From NCBI GenBank assembly GCA_030524715.1, contig JAUNGB010000014.1, positions 1 to 64,000 of the forward strand: a stretch of DNA of 64,000 nucleotides, read 5' to 3'. Shown here in pieces: positions 33,530-42,170 of the stretch. Source of the DNA: Eubacteriales bacterium. GTDB lineage: Bacteria; Bacillota; Clostridia; Lachnospirales; Lachnospiraceae. The notes beneath the pieces were generated by a model. The model saw only the letters and a list, made by a program, of their open reading frames with translations. It had not been told where the DNA came from and did not search any database. Position 1 is the first letter of the stretch, and each line of letters begins with the position of its first letter. The position numbers and the translations under genes were made by a program.

Positions 33530-34645
33530 TTATGCCTCCTTTTCCAGACGCAGCGCCACACGTCTGCCTTCCTGACGAAGCTTCTGGGCCTTTCGGATAG
33601 CTTCGGCGCGGTCTTTGGCCTTATAGATAATGACCATGGTCTCTTCCTCCGGGGGAAGGTCGATCTTCTGTCTGGTAAGAGCCAGGATCAGGCTGTCAAC
33701 CACAATGGCAAATCCAATGGACGCCGCGGGCTTGCCGAAATGCTTCATTAACTCGTTGTAGCGTCCTCCCTTGATCAGCGGCTCTCCTGTTCCATAGGTG
33801 TAGGCCTGGAAAATAATGCCCGTATAGTACCGTATCTTGCTCAGCATACCAAAATCGAAGCTGATATATTTCTCATATCCGTAAATTTTAAGGATTTCAT
33901 AAATTTCCTCCAAGCGGGAAACCGCCTTCAGAGCGTTTGGATCGTCGGTAAGCTCTTTCGCCTTTTGGAGGATCTCCGCAGAGCCGAACAGGTGCGGAAG
34001 TTCTTCAAATACTCTGGAAAGCTGGACGGGAAGCTTTTGTTCCCGCACAATATCCTCCACGCCGAAATAATTTTTCTGGGAGATCAGGGAACGGAGACGT
34101 TCTTCTGTTTCGCTGTCCATTCCTGCCTGGGCAAGCAGAGCTTTAAAATAATCCACCTGTCCCACGCTTAACTGAAATTCCTTTAATCCGGAAGCCTTTA
34201 GGCATTCCACCGCCATGGCCAGTATTTCCGCGTCTGCTTCCGGTGAATCGTCGCCGATCCGCTCTACGCCCATCTGCGTCGTCTCCTTCATTCGTCCAAG
34301 GAGACTGGAACTGTTGATGAAGGTGTTTCCGGTATAGCAGAGACTGACAACCTCTGTATCCGGGGAGAAGTAGGTTGCGCAGGCTCTGGATACGGACGGC
34401 GTGAAATCCGGGCGCAGAACCAGCGTATTTCCCTCTCTGTCAAAAAACTTATACAGATCCTTGGACGGGATCGTTCCCACCTCCCGGCTGAATACCTCAA
34501 AATATTCAAAGGTGGGCGTTTCTATATCCTGATAACCGTACTGACGGAACACCTGCTGCAATTTTGCCTGCAAATGTCGTTTCTGGCTGCACTCTCCGTT
34601 ATATATGTCTCTGACACCCTCCGGTGTATGAAAAATTCTCTGCAT
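33530..34645 (-). CDS. hisZ: ATP phosphoribosyltransferase regulatory subunit
   Basis: 371 residues from the ATG at 34645 (AGGAGG 7 nt upstream); a longer frame only covers the leader repeat. It is a histidyl-tRNA-synthetase-like fold ([20 protein letters not shown], then [19 protein letters not shown], and [12 protein letters not shown]) without the anticodon domain. It partners HisG and confers histidine feedback. First gene of hisZ-G-D-B-IE; hisA, F, H and C are not in this window. Confidence 0.93.
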   Translation of the reverse strand: MQRIFHTPEGVRDIYNGECSQKRHLQAKLQQVFRQYGYQDIETPTFEYFEVFSREVGTIPSKDLYKFFDREGNTLVLRPDFTPSVSRACATYFSPDTEVVSLCYTGNTFINSSSLLGRMKETTQMGVERIGDDSPEADAEILAMAVECLKASGLKEFQLSVGQVDYFKALLAQAGMDSETEERLRSLISQKNYFGVEDIVREQKLPVQLSRVFEELPHLFGSAEILQKAKELTDDPNALKAVSRLEEIYEILKIYGYEKYISFDFGMLSKIRYYTGIIFQAYTYGTGEPLIKGGRYNELMKHFGKPAASIGFAIVVDSLILALTRQKIDLPPEEETMVIIYKAKDRAEAIRKAQKLRQEGRRVALRLEKEA

Positions 34646-34693
34646 GTTAATCCTCCTGAATGGCAGGCAGCAGGCCTGCCTGTTTTTTAATGT

Positions 34694-34770
34694 GGGCTGT
34701 GAACCAGGCACATATGCCGATCTGCGTTCATGAGCAAACAGCAAAGCAGAATGGAACCGTTCGCTTTGCC
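34694..34770. repeat. Dispersed leader repeat, copy C (inverted, degenerate)
   Basis: On the plus strand TCTGCGTTCATGAGC followed by GCAAAGCAGAATGG and CGCTTTGCC match copies A and B. It lies in the his leader but in the opposite sense to the his transcript, unlike the other three copies. Confidence 0.6.
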
Positions 34771-34824
34771 CAACACTTTAGCGCGTTGCCATGATACTAT
34801 ATTATCATATGAAAAGCAATAAAG

Positions 34825-34853
34825 ATTATAGTAGATATCACAGGAAATGTCAA
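34825..34853 (-). promoter_or_regulatory. Promoter of the his operon
   Basis: Minus strand -35 TTGACA (34853-34848), exactly 17-bp spacer, -10 TATAAT (34830-34825): a full consensus promoter. The -35 overlaps the recU stop codon. No T-box specifier/AGGGTGG motif is seen in the leader of about 170 nt. Confidence 0.85.
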
Positions 34854-35383
34854 TCCCGCATTTCCAGGTCCTTCTGTATCCCCTCCAGATAGGGAACAAG
34901 ATAGCCGCTTTTCCCTGGTAAATAGAAGCCGGCGTTTAATTCCTCCCGGCGGAAGCTTTTTCTGCCGCCTTCTTCCATGCGCCGCCAGAATACCAGCAGA
35001 TCCCGAAGGGGCAGGTAATAAAATAAATCCTCCATACTATAGAAGATAAGAAAAAAAGCCACGCCTCCCTGCTTCTCAAACTCTTTCATAAACTCCACCT
35101 GATGGGGGTGGATATTCATAAGCGGAAAGGTATCCACGCTGCATTCCTTGGCGTCGAAGCAGACAGGAATCCCCTGTACTGCCCCGATATAATCCACCGT
35201 ACTGCGCTGTTCAAAATAAGCAAGAGTGATGTGGCGGCTTTCTTTGTCTATGCGTACCGGGGTAATGGGGGTGGGAATCTTCTGGATAAGGGCCAGCCCC
35301 TTCTCCCGGTACTGCTCATTGGTTCTGTTGATCAGTTCCTCCAGGGTAGAACCACGAAGTCCCCTGCTGTTCCAGGTTGCCAT
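34850..35383 (-). CDS. recU: Holliday junction resolvase RecU
   Basis: 177 residues. Starts WNSRGLRGSTLEELINRTNE, the RecU signature, with the nuclease core STVDYIGAVQGIPVCFDAKE (metal-binding D and ExK-type residues). The stalk region follows (QVEFMKEFEKQGGVAFFLIF). It resolves recombination and repair junctions with RuvAB. In other Firmicutes recU often neighbours a penicillin-binding protein gene; here it lies between lepB and the his operon. Confidence 0.93.
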   Translation of the reverse strand: MATWNSRGLRGSTLEELINRTNEQYREKGLALIQKIPTPITPVRIDKESRHITLAYFEQRSTVDYIGAVQGIPVCFDAKECSVDTFPLMNIHPHQVEFMKEFEKQGGVAFFLIFYSMEDLFYYLPLRDLLVFWRRMEEGGRKSFRREELNAGFYLPGKSGYLVPYLEGIQKDLEMRD

Positions 35384-35424
35384 TTATGTATCGGTTCCTT
35401 TCCGAAAACTCAGCGGACAATAGG

Positions 35425-35982
35425 TCAGTTAAGGAGTTTGATGGACGGGAAATAACGTATGACAGCCTTTCCCACGATCTCATCAAAGGTTACAAAGGTG
35501 TTTTGCCAAAAGCGGGAATCCTTGGAGTTATTGCGGTTGTCGCCAAGCATAAAATAACTGTTCTCCGGCACTTCATAGGGGCCGAAGCTGCCAAGGGGCA
35601 TTTCCGGTACAAAGCTGTCGTCAAGAGGCGTGTCCGAGCCGTCGATGTAGACCTTGCCGTCAACGATCTCCACAGTCTCACCCGGAAGGCCGATCAGACG
35701 TTTGATAAAGAGCTGGCTCTCATCATCGGGATATTTAAAGATAATAATGTCAAAGCGTTCCGGTTCCTTTACTTTTTTGGAAATCTTGTTTCCGAATAAA
35801 TCCAGATTAATGCCGTAGGCAAGACGGAAGCCGAAAATACGGTCCCCGGTCATAATAGTTTCCTCCATGGATTCTGAAGGGATTTTGGCGTTAATCAGTA
35901 TGACATTGTTTACCAACAGTACGATGACCACCACAATAATGATCATTTTGATATATTCCCAGATTTCTTTCCAAATGTTCAT
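35425..35982 (-). CDS. lepB: Signal peptidase I
   Basis: 185 residues. One N-terminal membrane anchor (MIIIVVVIVLLVNNVILINA), the catalytic serine in IPSESMEETI, the general-base lysine in LFIKRLIGLPGETVE and the closing GDNRNNSKDSR box. It cleaves signal peptides outside the membrane. Its first about 30 codons overlap the end of the rluA gene by 92 nt in another frame. Confidence 0.93.
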   Translation of the reverse strand: MNIWKEIWEYIKMIIIVVVIVLLVNNVILINAKIPSESMEETIMTGDRIFGFRLAYGINLDLFGNKISKKVKEPERFDIIIFKYPDDESQLFIKRLIGLPGETVEIVDGKVYIDGSDTPLDDSFVPEMPLGSFGPYEVPENSYFMLGDNRNNSKDSRFWQNTFVTFDEIVGKAVIRYFPSIKLLN

Positions 35983-36958
35983 GATAGCTCTCCTCTAAAT
36001 GTTCCTCGGTTAGAATGTGATAAAAAAGCTCGGGTACGTCCGCAGTAAAGGTTCTCCCGGAAACCGGCGCCATCTTTCCCGAAAGAACAGGAAACTGAAG
36101 CTGGTATGCGTGAAGAAGCTGATGCTTTAAGCGGTTTTTGTCCCGGTATTTTTTGTTGACGGTTTCCCTGCCGTATTTCCCGTCCCCGATGATCGGATGA
36201 CCCATGGAGGCAAGATGCGCGCGGATCTGATGGGAACGTCCTGTGATCAGACGGACCTTCAGAAGCGTTAGCCGCCCGTTGTTCCCCAAAGGCGTATATT
36301 CCGTTTCAATGGGAAGGGAGCCGGGGGCTTCTTCGGCAGATACTATTACTTTATTACATTTTGTGTCTTTATGCAAATACCCTTTTACATAATTTCTTTC
36401 CCTGAGGACTCCGTCTGCCAGACAAAGGTAATCCTTGTGCAGGGTACGGTCATGGAAAAGCCGGGAAAGCTCCTGCAGGCCCGCCAGACTTTTGCCTGCG
36501 GCTACGATTCCGCTGGTGTTCCGGTCCAGGCGGTTGCATACGGAGGGCCTGAAGGTCTTTAAGGCTTTTGGGGTGAGACTCCCGTTTTTCAGGAGATATC
36601 CTGTGAGATATTCCACCAGGGACGGCTCGCTGCCGTCGGCAGGCTGGGACAGCATTCCTGCAGGCTTGTTGATCAGCAGAATATCCCCGTCCTCGTAAAG
36701 GATGTCCAGAGGATATTCCGGATATGCCGTTTTGGTGCTCCCGCTGAATTTCTCAAAGGTCTCGTCGCTTAGAAAAAGCCGGATCTCGTCGCCCTTCTGA
36801 AGCTTTTCGCTCCCGTCGGCTTTTTTGCCGTTAAGGGTAATATTTTTCTTGCGAAGCATTTTGTAGAAAAAGCTTTTGGGCGCGTCCTTTAAAAGCTTTG
36901 CGAGATATTTATCAAAACGCTGCCCTGCTTCGTTCTCTTCAATGAAAAACTGTTTCAT
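35891..36958 (-). CDS. RluA-family pseudouridine synthase
   Basis: 355 residues. S4-like N-terminal RNA-binding part (QRFDKYLAKLLKDAPKSFFY, KNITLNGKKA), then catalytic CNRLDRNTSGIVAAGKS with the aspartate, and TGRSHQIRAHLASMGHPIIG. It modifies uridines in 23S rRNA or tRNA; the exact target is unknown. The last about 30 residues (HLEESYHEHLERNLGIYQND onward) are an extension read across the lepB start, an unusually long overlap for real genes. Confidence 0.9.
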   Translation of the reverse strand: MKQFFIEENEAGQRFDKYLAKLLKDAPKSFFYKMLRKKNITLNGKKADGSEKLQKGDEIRLFLSDETFEKFSGSTKTAYPEYPLDILYEDGDILLINKPAGMLSQPADGSEPSLVEYLTGYLLKNGSLTPKALKTFRPSVCNRLDRNTSGIVAAGKSLAGLQELSRLFHDRTLHKDYLCLADGVLRERNYVKGYLHKDTKCNKVIVSAEEAPGSLPIETEYTPLGNNGRLTLLKVRLITGRSHQIRAHLASMGHPIIGDGKYGRETVNKKYRDKNRLKHQLLHAYQLQFPVLSGKMAPVSGRTFTADVPELFYHILTEEHLEESYHEHLERNLGIYQNDHYCGGHRTVGKQCHTD

Positions 36959-36966
36959 ACACGCTC

Positions 36967-37584
36967 CTATAAGCAGATAGCCAGAATGGTATGCTTGATC
37001 AGTTCATTTCTGGATAACCCGGGATAACGGTCGTCAGGGGTGAATTTGATTCCCTCTTCCAATGACTCCCGGTGTTCGTTCATGGAATCAAGGCGCTCCA
37101 GATATGGCCTTAGATCCCGTAAAATCTTTACATTAACCTTATAGCCGTTTTTGCGGATGATCTTCTGAGCTTCCTGCGCCATAAATTCAACGTCGATCTT
37201 CGGATCGCTGCTGTAGCCTACCACCTGGTTCCCGCAGACGGCAAAGGCGTCAATATATGCGCTCTTTTCATAAAAGGTCATGTACATTTCGTAGGACATG
37301 ACAAGATCGCCTGCATGTGCGCGGATCTGTTCATAAATTTCCCTGTCCATGGGCTTGCGCATAAGGATCATGATCAGGCTGACCATGGACTTACAGGCGG
37401 GAAGGCAGCCTACCGTGGCGACCACCGTCCAGACAGTCATGCGGGTTTTGTGGTAGATCCATGCGGAAAAAAAGATAAGAAGCGGTACCGCGAACAGGAT
37501 GACCGTGATGAGGATACGCCGCTTCTTTTCTGCGGCAAAGTAGCCGAAATCACCTTTCTGCGCAGTTTTCTTTCTTTTGCTCAT
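36967..37584 (-). CDS. Conserved two-span membrane protein, unknown function
   Basis: 205 residues. Basic start (MSKRKKTAQKG), two hydrophobic segments (ILITVILFAVPLLIFFSAWI and VWTVVATVGCLPACKSMVSL), then a soluble C-terminal domain of about 115 residues. I do not recognise a named family, though similar proteins occur beside rluA and ygiQ in Lachnospiraceae. It lies 8 nt upstream of rluA and probably shares its transcript. Confidence 0.7.
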   Translation of the reverse strand: MSKRKKTAQKGDFGYFAAEKKRRILITVILFAVPLLIFFSAWIYHKTRMTVWTVVATVGCLPACKSMVSLIMILMRKPMDREIYEQIRAHAGDLVMSYEMYMTFYEKSAYIDAFAVCGNQVVGYSSDPKIDVEFMAQEAQKIIRKNGYKVNVKILRDLRPYLERLDSMNEHRESLEEGIKFTPDDRYPGLSRNELIKHTILAICL

Positions 37585-37607
37585 TCATAAATTCTCCTTT
37601 TGTATTC

Positions 37608-39494
37608 TTATTTCTTTTTGTGTACGTTCCGGATGGTTTTCTTTTTTCCGGGCGGCCTTTTTTTGCCCGGGGGAGCCGGACGGAAAGGCTTTCCGGTGTC
37701 ATTGCCGGGACGTATCAGGCATTTGGGGCCGTAGCCGATCAGATCCGTGCGGCCGGCCATTTGAAGCCCCTCTGCCACAAGGGCGCGGTTGGCAGGATTT
37801 TTATACTGCATCAGGGCGCGCTGAATGGCCTTTTCGTGAGGATCCTTCGGGACATAGACCTTTTCCCCTGTCAGGGGATGGATGCCTGTATAATACATGC
37901 AGGTGGAAAGGGTGGACGGCGTGGGATAAAAATCCTGCACCTGCTCCGGGGTAAAGCCAAGATCCCGGACATACTCCGCAAGCCTGACCGCCTCTTTCAT
38001 TGTACAGCCCGGATGGGAGGACATGAAATAAGGGACGGCATACTGCTGCTTCCCCGTGCGGGCATTTGCCTGGCCGTAAGCCTTTAAAAAGCTTTCGTAT
38101 ACATGATGGGGCGGCTTGCCCATATATCGGAGCACCTGGTCTGATACATGCTCCGGCGCCACACGGAGCTGGCCGCTTACATGATACTCCACAAGCTCCC
38201 GCAGAAAGGTGGGGTCAGGATCCGCCATCACGTAATCGAACCGTACTCCGGAACGGATAAATACTTTTTTTACTTTGGGAAGCTCCCTAAGCTTACGGAG
38301 AAGGGCCACATAATCGGAATGGTCTGCTTTCAGGTTTTTACATGGGGTCGGAAACAGACACTGGCGGTTCATGCAGACGCCCTTAGTCAACTGCTTCTCA
38401 CAGGAGGGCTGCCGGAAATCGGCGGTAGGGCCTCCCACATCATGGATGTAGCCCTTAAAGGCGGGATCCTCCGTCATTTTTCTGGCTTCCTTCAGAATAG
38501 ATTCATGGCTTCTGGTCTGGAGAATCCTTCCCTGATGGAAGGTCAGGGCGCAGAAGCTGCAACCTCCGAAACAGCCGCGATTGCTGGTAAGGCTGAATTT
38601 TACTTCTGAAACAGCCGGGATGCCGCCGTCTCTGTCATACATGGGATGCCAGGTTCCCTGATAAGGAAGGTCGTAAACATCGTCCATTTCCTCCGTAGTT
38701 AAGGGCATGGCAGGGGGATTCTGGATAATATAGCCCTTGCTGCCGTAGTCCTCCGCCAGGGTTTTGGCGGTAAAGGGATCTGTATTTTTATATTGGATGG
38801 CAAAGCTTCTGGCATAGGCGGCTTTGTCCTTGCTGATCTCCTCGTAGGAAGGAAGAAGTATGGGGTCGTATGCCCGTGATAAATCCCGGCAGCGGTAAAC
38901 GGTTCCGGGTATATATGTGAGCTCCGATACGGGAAGTCCGCTCTGTAAGGCTTCCGCGATCTCCAGAATGGAGTGCTCTCCCATTCCGTATGAGATCAGG
39001 TCCGCGCCGGAATCTAAAAGAACGCTGCGGCGTACCTTATCCTCCCAATAGTCATAGTGGGCCATCCGCCGCAGGCTTGCCTCGATCCCCCCAAGGATGA
39101 TAGGGGTGTGTTTGTAAGTCTGGCGGATCAGGTTACTGTAGACGATGACCGGCATATCCGGCCGCAGCCCCATTTGCCCGCCGGGAGAATAGGCGTCTTT
39201 TTGGCGCCTTTTCCGGGAAACAGTATAATGGTTCACCATAGAATCCATATTTCCGGCTGTCACAAGAAAACCCAGGCGCGGCTCACCGAACACCTGGATG
39301 CTTTCTTTACGACGCCAGTCCGGCTGCGGGATCATTCCCACCCGGTAGCCCCTGCTTTCCAGAAGCCTGCCGATAATGGCGGACCCAAAGGATGGATGGT
39401 CCACATAGGCGTCTCCCGTAAGATATACGAAATCCACCCTGTCCCATCCGCGCTCTTCCATTTCTTTTCTGGTTACTGGTAAAAAATCTGGCAT
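37608..39494 (-). CDS. YgiQ-family radical SAM protein
   Basis: 628 residues. N-terminal YgiQ domain (LPVTRKEMEERGWDRVDFVY), radical SAM cluster motif SNRGCFGGCSFCALTFHQGR, and a C-terminal DUF3362-type part with QDFYPTPSTLSTCMYYTG. The C-tail is basic and low-complexity (PPGKKRPPGKKK). The reaction is not established; the family binds a 4Fe-4S cluster and S-adenosylmethionine. Length and motif spacing match the family. Confidence 0.9.
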   Translation of the reverse strand: MPDFLPVTRKEMEERGWDRVDFVYLTGDAYVDHPSFGSAIIGRLLESRGYRVGMIPQPDWRRKESIQVFGEPRLGFLVTAGNMDSMVNHYTVSRKRRQKDAYSPGGQMGLRPDMPVIVYSNLIRQTYKHTPIILGGIEASLRRMAHYDYWEDKVRRSVLLDSGADLISYGMGEHSILEIAEALQSGLPVSELTYIPGTVYRCRDLSRAYDPILLPSYEEISKDKAAYARSFAIQYKNTDPFTAKTLAEDYGSKGYIIQNPPAMPLTTEEMDDVYDLPYQGTWHPMYDRDGGIPAVSEVKFSLTSNRGCFGGCSFCALTFHQGRILQTRSHESILKEARKMTEDPAFKGYIHDVGGPTADFRQPSCEKQLTKGVCMNRQCLFPTPCKNLKADHSDYVALLRKLRELPKVKKVFIRSGVRFDYVMADPDPTFLRELVEYHVSGQLRVAPEHVSDQVLRYMGKPPHHVYESFLKAYGQANARTGKQQYAVPYFMSSHPGCTMKEAVRLAEYVRDLGFTPEQVQDFYPTPSTLSTCMYYTGIHPLTGEKVYVPKDPHEKAIQRALMQYKNPANRALVAEGLQMAGRTDLIGYGPKCLIRPGNDTGKPFRPAPPGKKRPPGKKKTIRNVHKKK

Positions 39495-40181
39495 TTAGTT
39501 ATCCTCTTTGGTGGCCCCGGAGATGATTTCCGTATAGGAACGGATATAGTGATCTGCAAGGGCACGTTTTTCTTTTTCCTGTGGAAGGCTGTAGGTATCC
39601 TCCACGGCACATACGGTCATTCCGGCTGCTTTACCTGCCTGGATCCCAGGAATGATATCTTCGAATACAAGGCAGTTTTCGGGAGGGGTTCCAAGCTGTC
39701 TTGCCGCTTCCAGATATACGTCCGGCGCGGGCTTTCCCCGGCTGACCTGGCAGGAGGTGACGATACAGCGGAAATAGTCCCGGATCCTGTGGCTTTCCAG
39801 AACGGCTTCTATAAGGCTTCCGGTGCTGCTGGATGCGATGGCCATGGTGATCCCCTGTTTTTTAAAAAAGGAAAGGGCTTCCAGAACCCCGGGCTTTAAG
39901 GGAACCTTATGGCGGTATTGTTCGATGGCCATATCCTGCCAGGTCAGCATGATTTCCTCAATGGACTGGGGGATATGAAAACGCTCCTTAAAATAGGCCG
40001 CGGTTTCCGTAAAACTCATGCCGTCGATGGTTCCCGGAAGATCCGTAGGAACCTGAAAGCCGTGCGAGCCAAGGTAGTCGATGTCGATCTGCGGCCAGAC
40101 CCACATGGAATCCACCAGGGTTCCATCCAGGTCAAAAATTACAGATTTGATATGATTCAGCATGTTTTCTCTTTCTTTCAT
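39495..40181 (-). CDS. HAD-superfamily phosphatase (beta-phosphoglucomutase-like subclass)
   Basis: 228 residues. Motif I VIFDLDGTLVDSMWVW, motif II in AIASSSTGS, lysine in QVSRGKPAPDVYLEAARQLG, motif IV FEDIIPGIQAGKAAGM. A helical cap follows motif I, as in subclass IA enzymes acting on small phosphosugars. Substrate unknown. An internal ATG six codons on (MLNHIKSV) is an equally likely start. It abuts ygiQ without a gap. Confidence 0.88.
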   Translation of the reverse strand: MKERENMLNHIKSVIFDLDGTLVDSMWVWPQIDIDYLGSHGFQVPTDLPGTIDGMSFTETAAYFKERFHIPQSIEEIMLTWQDMAIEQYRHKVPLKPGVLEALSFFKKQGITMAIASSSTGSLIEAVLESHRIRDYFRCIVTSCQVSRGKPAPDVYLEAARQLGTPPENCLVFEDIIPGIQAGKAAGMTVCAVEDTYSLPQEKEKRALADHYIRSYTEIISGATKEDN

Positions 40182-40230
40182 TTATTTCTTGAACCGCGCA
40201 TCTAAAAGCCATGCGGATTTCTTCTGTTCT

Positions 40231-41043
40231 TTAAGGTAAATAGTTCACAGCCTGGGCGCGGTAACCCTCGGCGATAATATCAAGCTGTCTGTGGAATCGT
40301 TCGAGCTGCTGTAAATCTTTAGTCTTATATACGCGCAGGAACTCGTCCTGGATTTTCATTACTTCCCGTTTATTGGAAAGCTTGTACAGATTCTCGATAT
40401 TATTTAATATGTCGCGGACAAGATTGGACTGCATCTGGGAAGAATTCTGGGCGTCCATGATTTCGTTGCGGACGGAGGACATTTCATGGTCAAGGGAAAT
40501 GATAGCGTCCGCCGCTTTGCTTAGGCGCTCCGTGACATGCAGAGGCATATCCCCTTTATATTTGTACTGCAGAGAGTGCTCGATCGTCGCCCAGAAATTC
40601 ATCGCCATGGTACGGATCTGTATTTCTGCCTGCAGCTTCTTCGGCCCGTTCAGGGTATCTACCGTGTAATAGATGATCAGATGATAGCTGCGGTAGCCGC
40701 TCTGCTTAATATGCTTCAGATAATTTTTTTCACTTTTAATGGTCATATCCGTACGGTTTCGGATCATGGACGCCACAGCGTCGATATCCTCCTCGAACTG
40801 GCAGATGATACGGATGCCTGCGATATCCTCTACCTCCTCTTCCAGACGTTCCATAGGAATATGCTTGCGCTGCATTTTTTCCAGAATACTGGAAACACTT
40901 TTTACACGGCCCTTTACCTGCTCGATAGGGGAATACAGATCATTCTGTTTATGTTCTCTGATAATATGTTCAAACTTGACAACCAACTCTTTGACTGCCA
41001 GTTCATAGGGGCATAAAATACTTCTCCATAATTGTATCTCCAT
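40231..41043 (-). CDS. Small alarmone synthetase, RelA/SpoT-domain (RelQ/YjbM-like)
   Basis: 270 residues from the ATG at 41043 (AAGGAGAG upstream). It has only the synthetase domain: RVKSVSSILEKMQRKHIPME, EDIAGIRIICQFEEDI, SGYRSYHLIIYY and the metal/nucleotide site EIQIRTMAMNFWATIEHSLQ. There is no HD hydrolase, TGS or ACT part. It makes (p)ppGpp from ATP and GDP/GTP under stress. The C-terminal helix is typical of the tetrameric RelQ type. Confidence 0.9.
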   Translation of the reverse strand: MEIQLWRSILCPYELAVKELVVKFEHIIREHKQNDLYSPIEQVKGRVKSVSSILEKMQRKHIPMERLEEEVEDIAGIRIICQFEEDIDAVASMIRNRTDMTIKSEKNYLKHIKQSGYRSYHLIIYYTVDTLNGPKKLQAEIQIRTMAMNFWATIEHSLQYKYKGDMPLHVTERLSKAADAIISLDHEMSSVRNEIMDAQNSSQMQSNLVRDILNNIENLYKLSNKREVMKIQDEFLRVYKTKDLQQLERFHRQLDIIAEGYRAQAVNYLP

Positions 41044-41118
41044 TTGAATCTCTCCTTGCAAAAATGCCGTCTGCTTATGCGCATATCCGGCATGTTTCCT
41101 ATTATAGCATATTTCTTG

Positions 41119-41934
41119 TTAATATGTATACCTTCTTATACTTTTCTCAAGGGATTTTAATATCCAGTATGGGTTTACGCTCAGTTCATCCACAGACGGA
41201 GTCCTGATATAAATGCCCAGATGCAGATGTACCGGAAACTGCCCCATGGTTCCCTCCGGCCCGTATCCCGTGTTTCCCATATACCCCAGGATATCCCCGG
41301 CTTCCACCTGCTCTCCCCGGGAAAAATCCCTGTCATAAGAAGAAAGATGGGCGTAATAAAAATATCCGCCGTGGGGAGCGCGGATGCCGATACGGTATCC
41401 GCCCAGAGGCAGCCAGCCGACTTTTTCCACTGTGCCGTCTGTCATGCTGATGACCGGATAATAGCCGGACGTCTCTACAAGCCCGAATAAATCCGTCCCC
41501 TCATGCAGGCGGTCCCCGCCGTACTCCCTTGGGGCAAGCCAACTGTCTTCATAAGAGATGTCGCCTCCACCCGGTATGGGAAAGTAAACAAGATCCGACC
41601 AGATTGCCTCATAGCAGCTTCTCAGCAGAAAAAATTCTTCCCTTTTATACTTCAGGTAAAGGCTTTTGTCCCGGCTGAGCCTCTCCGGGTAAAAGCCGCC
41701 GTCCAGCATGGTGACTGTAAGAAGATCACTGATGCTCTCTCCCTTTTTTTCCAGTTTTTTCAACTGAGTATAAAGCTGCGGCGATAAACACTGTTCCCGG
41801 AATTCTGCCTGCTCACAGGAGTCCATTTTTAAAACGGATACCCTGCTTCGCTCACGGATGAGCAGAAAAAGAGCGGCAACTGAGAGCAGGACAAAGATCC
41901 AGGCAAGCAAATATCGTTTCCACGGGGATTTCAT
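41119..41934 (-). CDS. Membrane-anchored M23 (LytM) peptidase-like protein
   Basis: 271 residues from the ATG at 41934 (GGGAGGTG upstream). One N-terminal membrane span (YLLAWIFVLLSVAALFLLI), a helical linker, then the LytM fold: GGDRLHEGTDLFG with the first histidine and aspartate, YYAHLSSYDRDFSRGEQVEA, and the final HLHLGIYI pair. Zinc ligands therefore look complete. It probably cuts peptidoglycan cross-bridges or regulates envelope assembly on the outer face. Confidence 0.85.
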   Translation of the reverse strand: MKSPWKRYLLAWIFVLLSVAALFLLIRERSRVSVLKMDSCEQAEFREQCLSPQLYTQLKKLEKKGESISDLLTVTMLDGGFYPERLSRDKSLYLKYKREEFFLLRSCYEAIWSDLVYFPIPGGGDISYEDSWLAPREYGGDRLHEGTDLFGLVETSGYYPVISMTDGTVEKVGWLPLGGYRIGIRAPHGGYFYYAHLSSYDRDFSRGEQVEAGDILGYMGNTGYGPEGTMGQFPVHLHLGIYIRTPSVDELSVNPYWILKSLEKSIRRYTY

Positions 41935-42090
41935 TGCACACCTCCCATATCCTATATAGTATATGACAGGAGAGTTTCGGATAGAACCTTTATAGTAAAC
42001 GGACAAGACTCATCCCTTGGCCGCATCATCCCTGTTAAGTTAATAAGCCTGCTCGTCTGTTTGGGTGCAGTTCAGGACTTTATAGTAAAA

Positions 42091-42118
42091 TACCCCGGCG
42101 CAGAGCGGCCGGGGTAAA
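42091..42118 (-). terminator. Terminator of pepD
   Basis: TACCCCGGC (42091-42099) pairs with GCCGGGGTA (42108-42116); on the minus strand TATTTTA follows. Elsewhere in 42007-42170 I see only a repeated CTTTATAGTAAA string. Confidence 0.75.
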
Positions 42119-42170
42119 TCTCCCGTAAAGCGTGGCGTGCAGATAGCGGAAATAAATTTTTAAACACGCT

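Noticed and set aside
34646..34744. Longer N-terminus for HisZ starting in the leader
   Set aside because: The extra codons only translate repeat copy C, have no ribosome site, and are absent from the HisZ family. The ATG at 34645 has AGGAGG.
34646..34822. His operon leader as a T-box or histidine attenuator
   Set aside because: No T-box AGGGTGG motif and no leader peptide with a run of histidine codons; the leader is mostly repeat copy C and a GGCAGGC/GCCTGCC hairpin.
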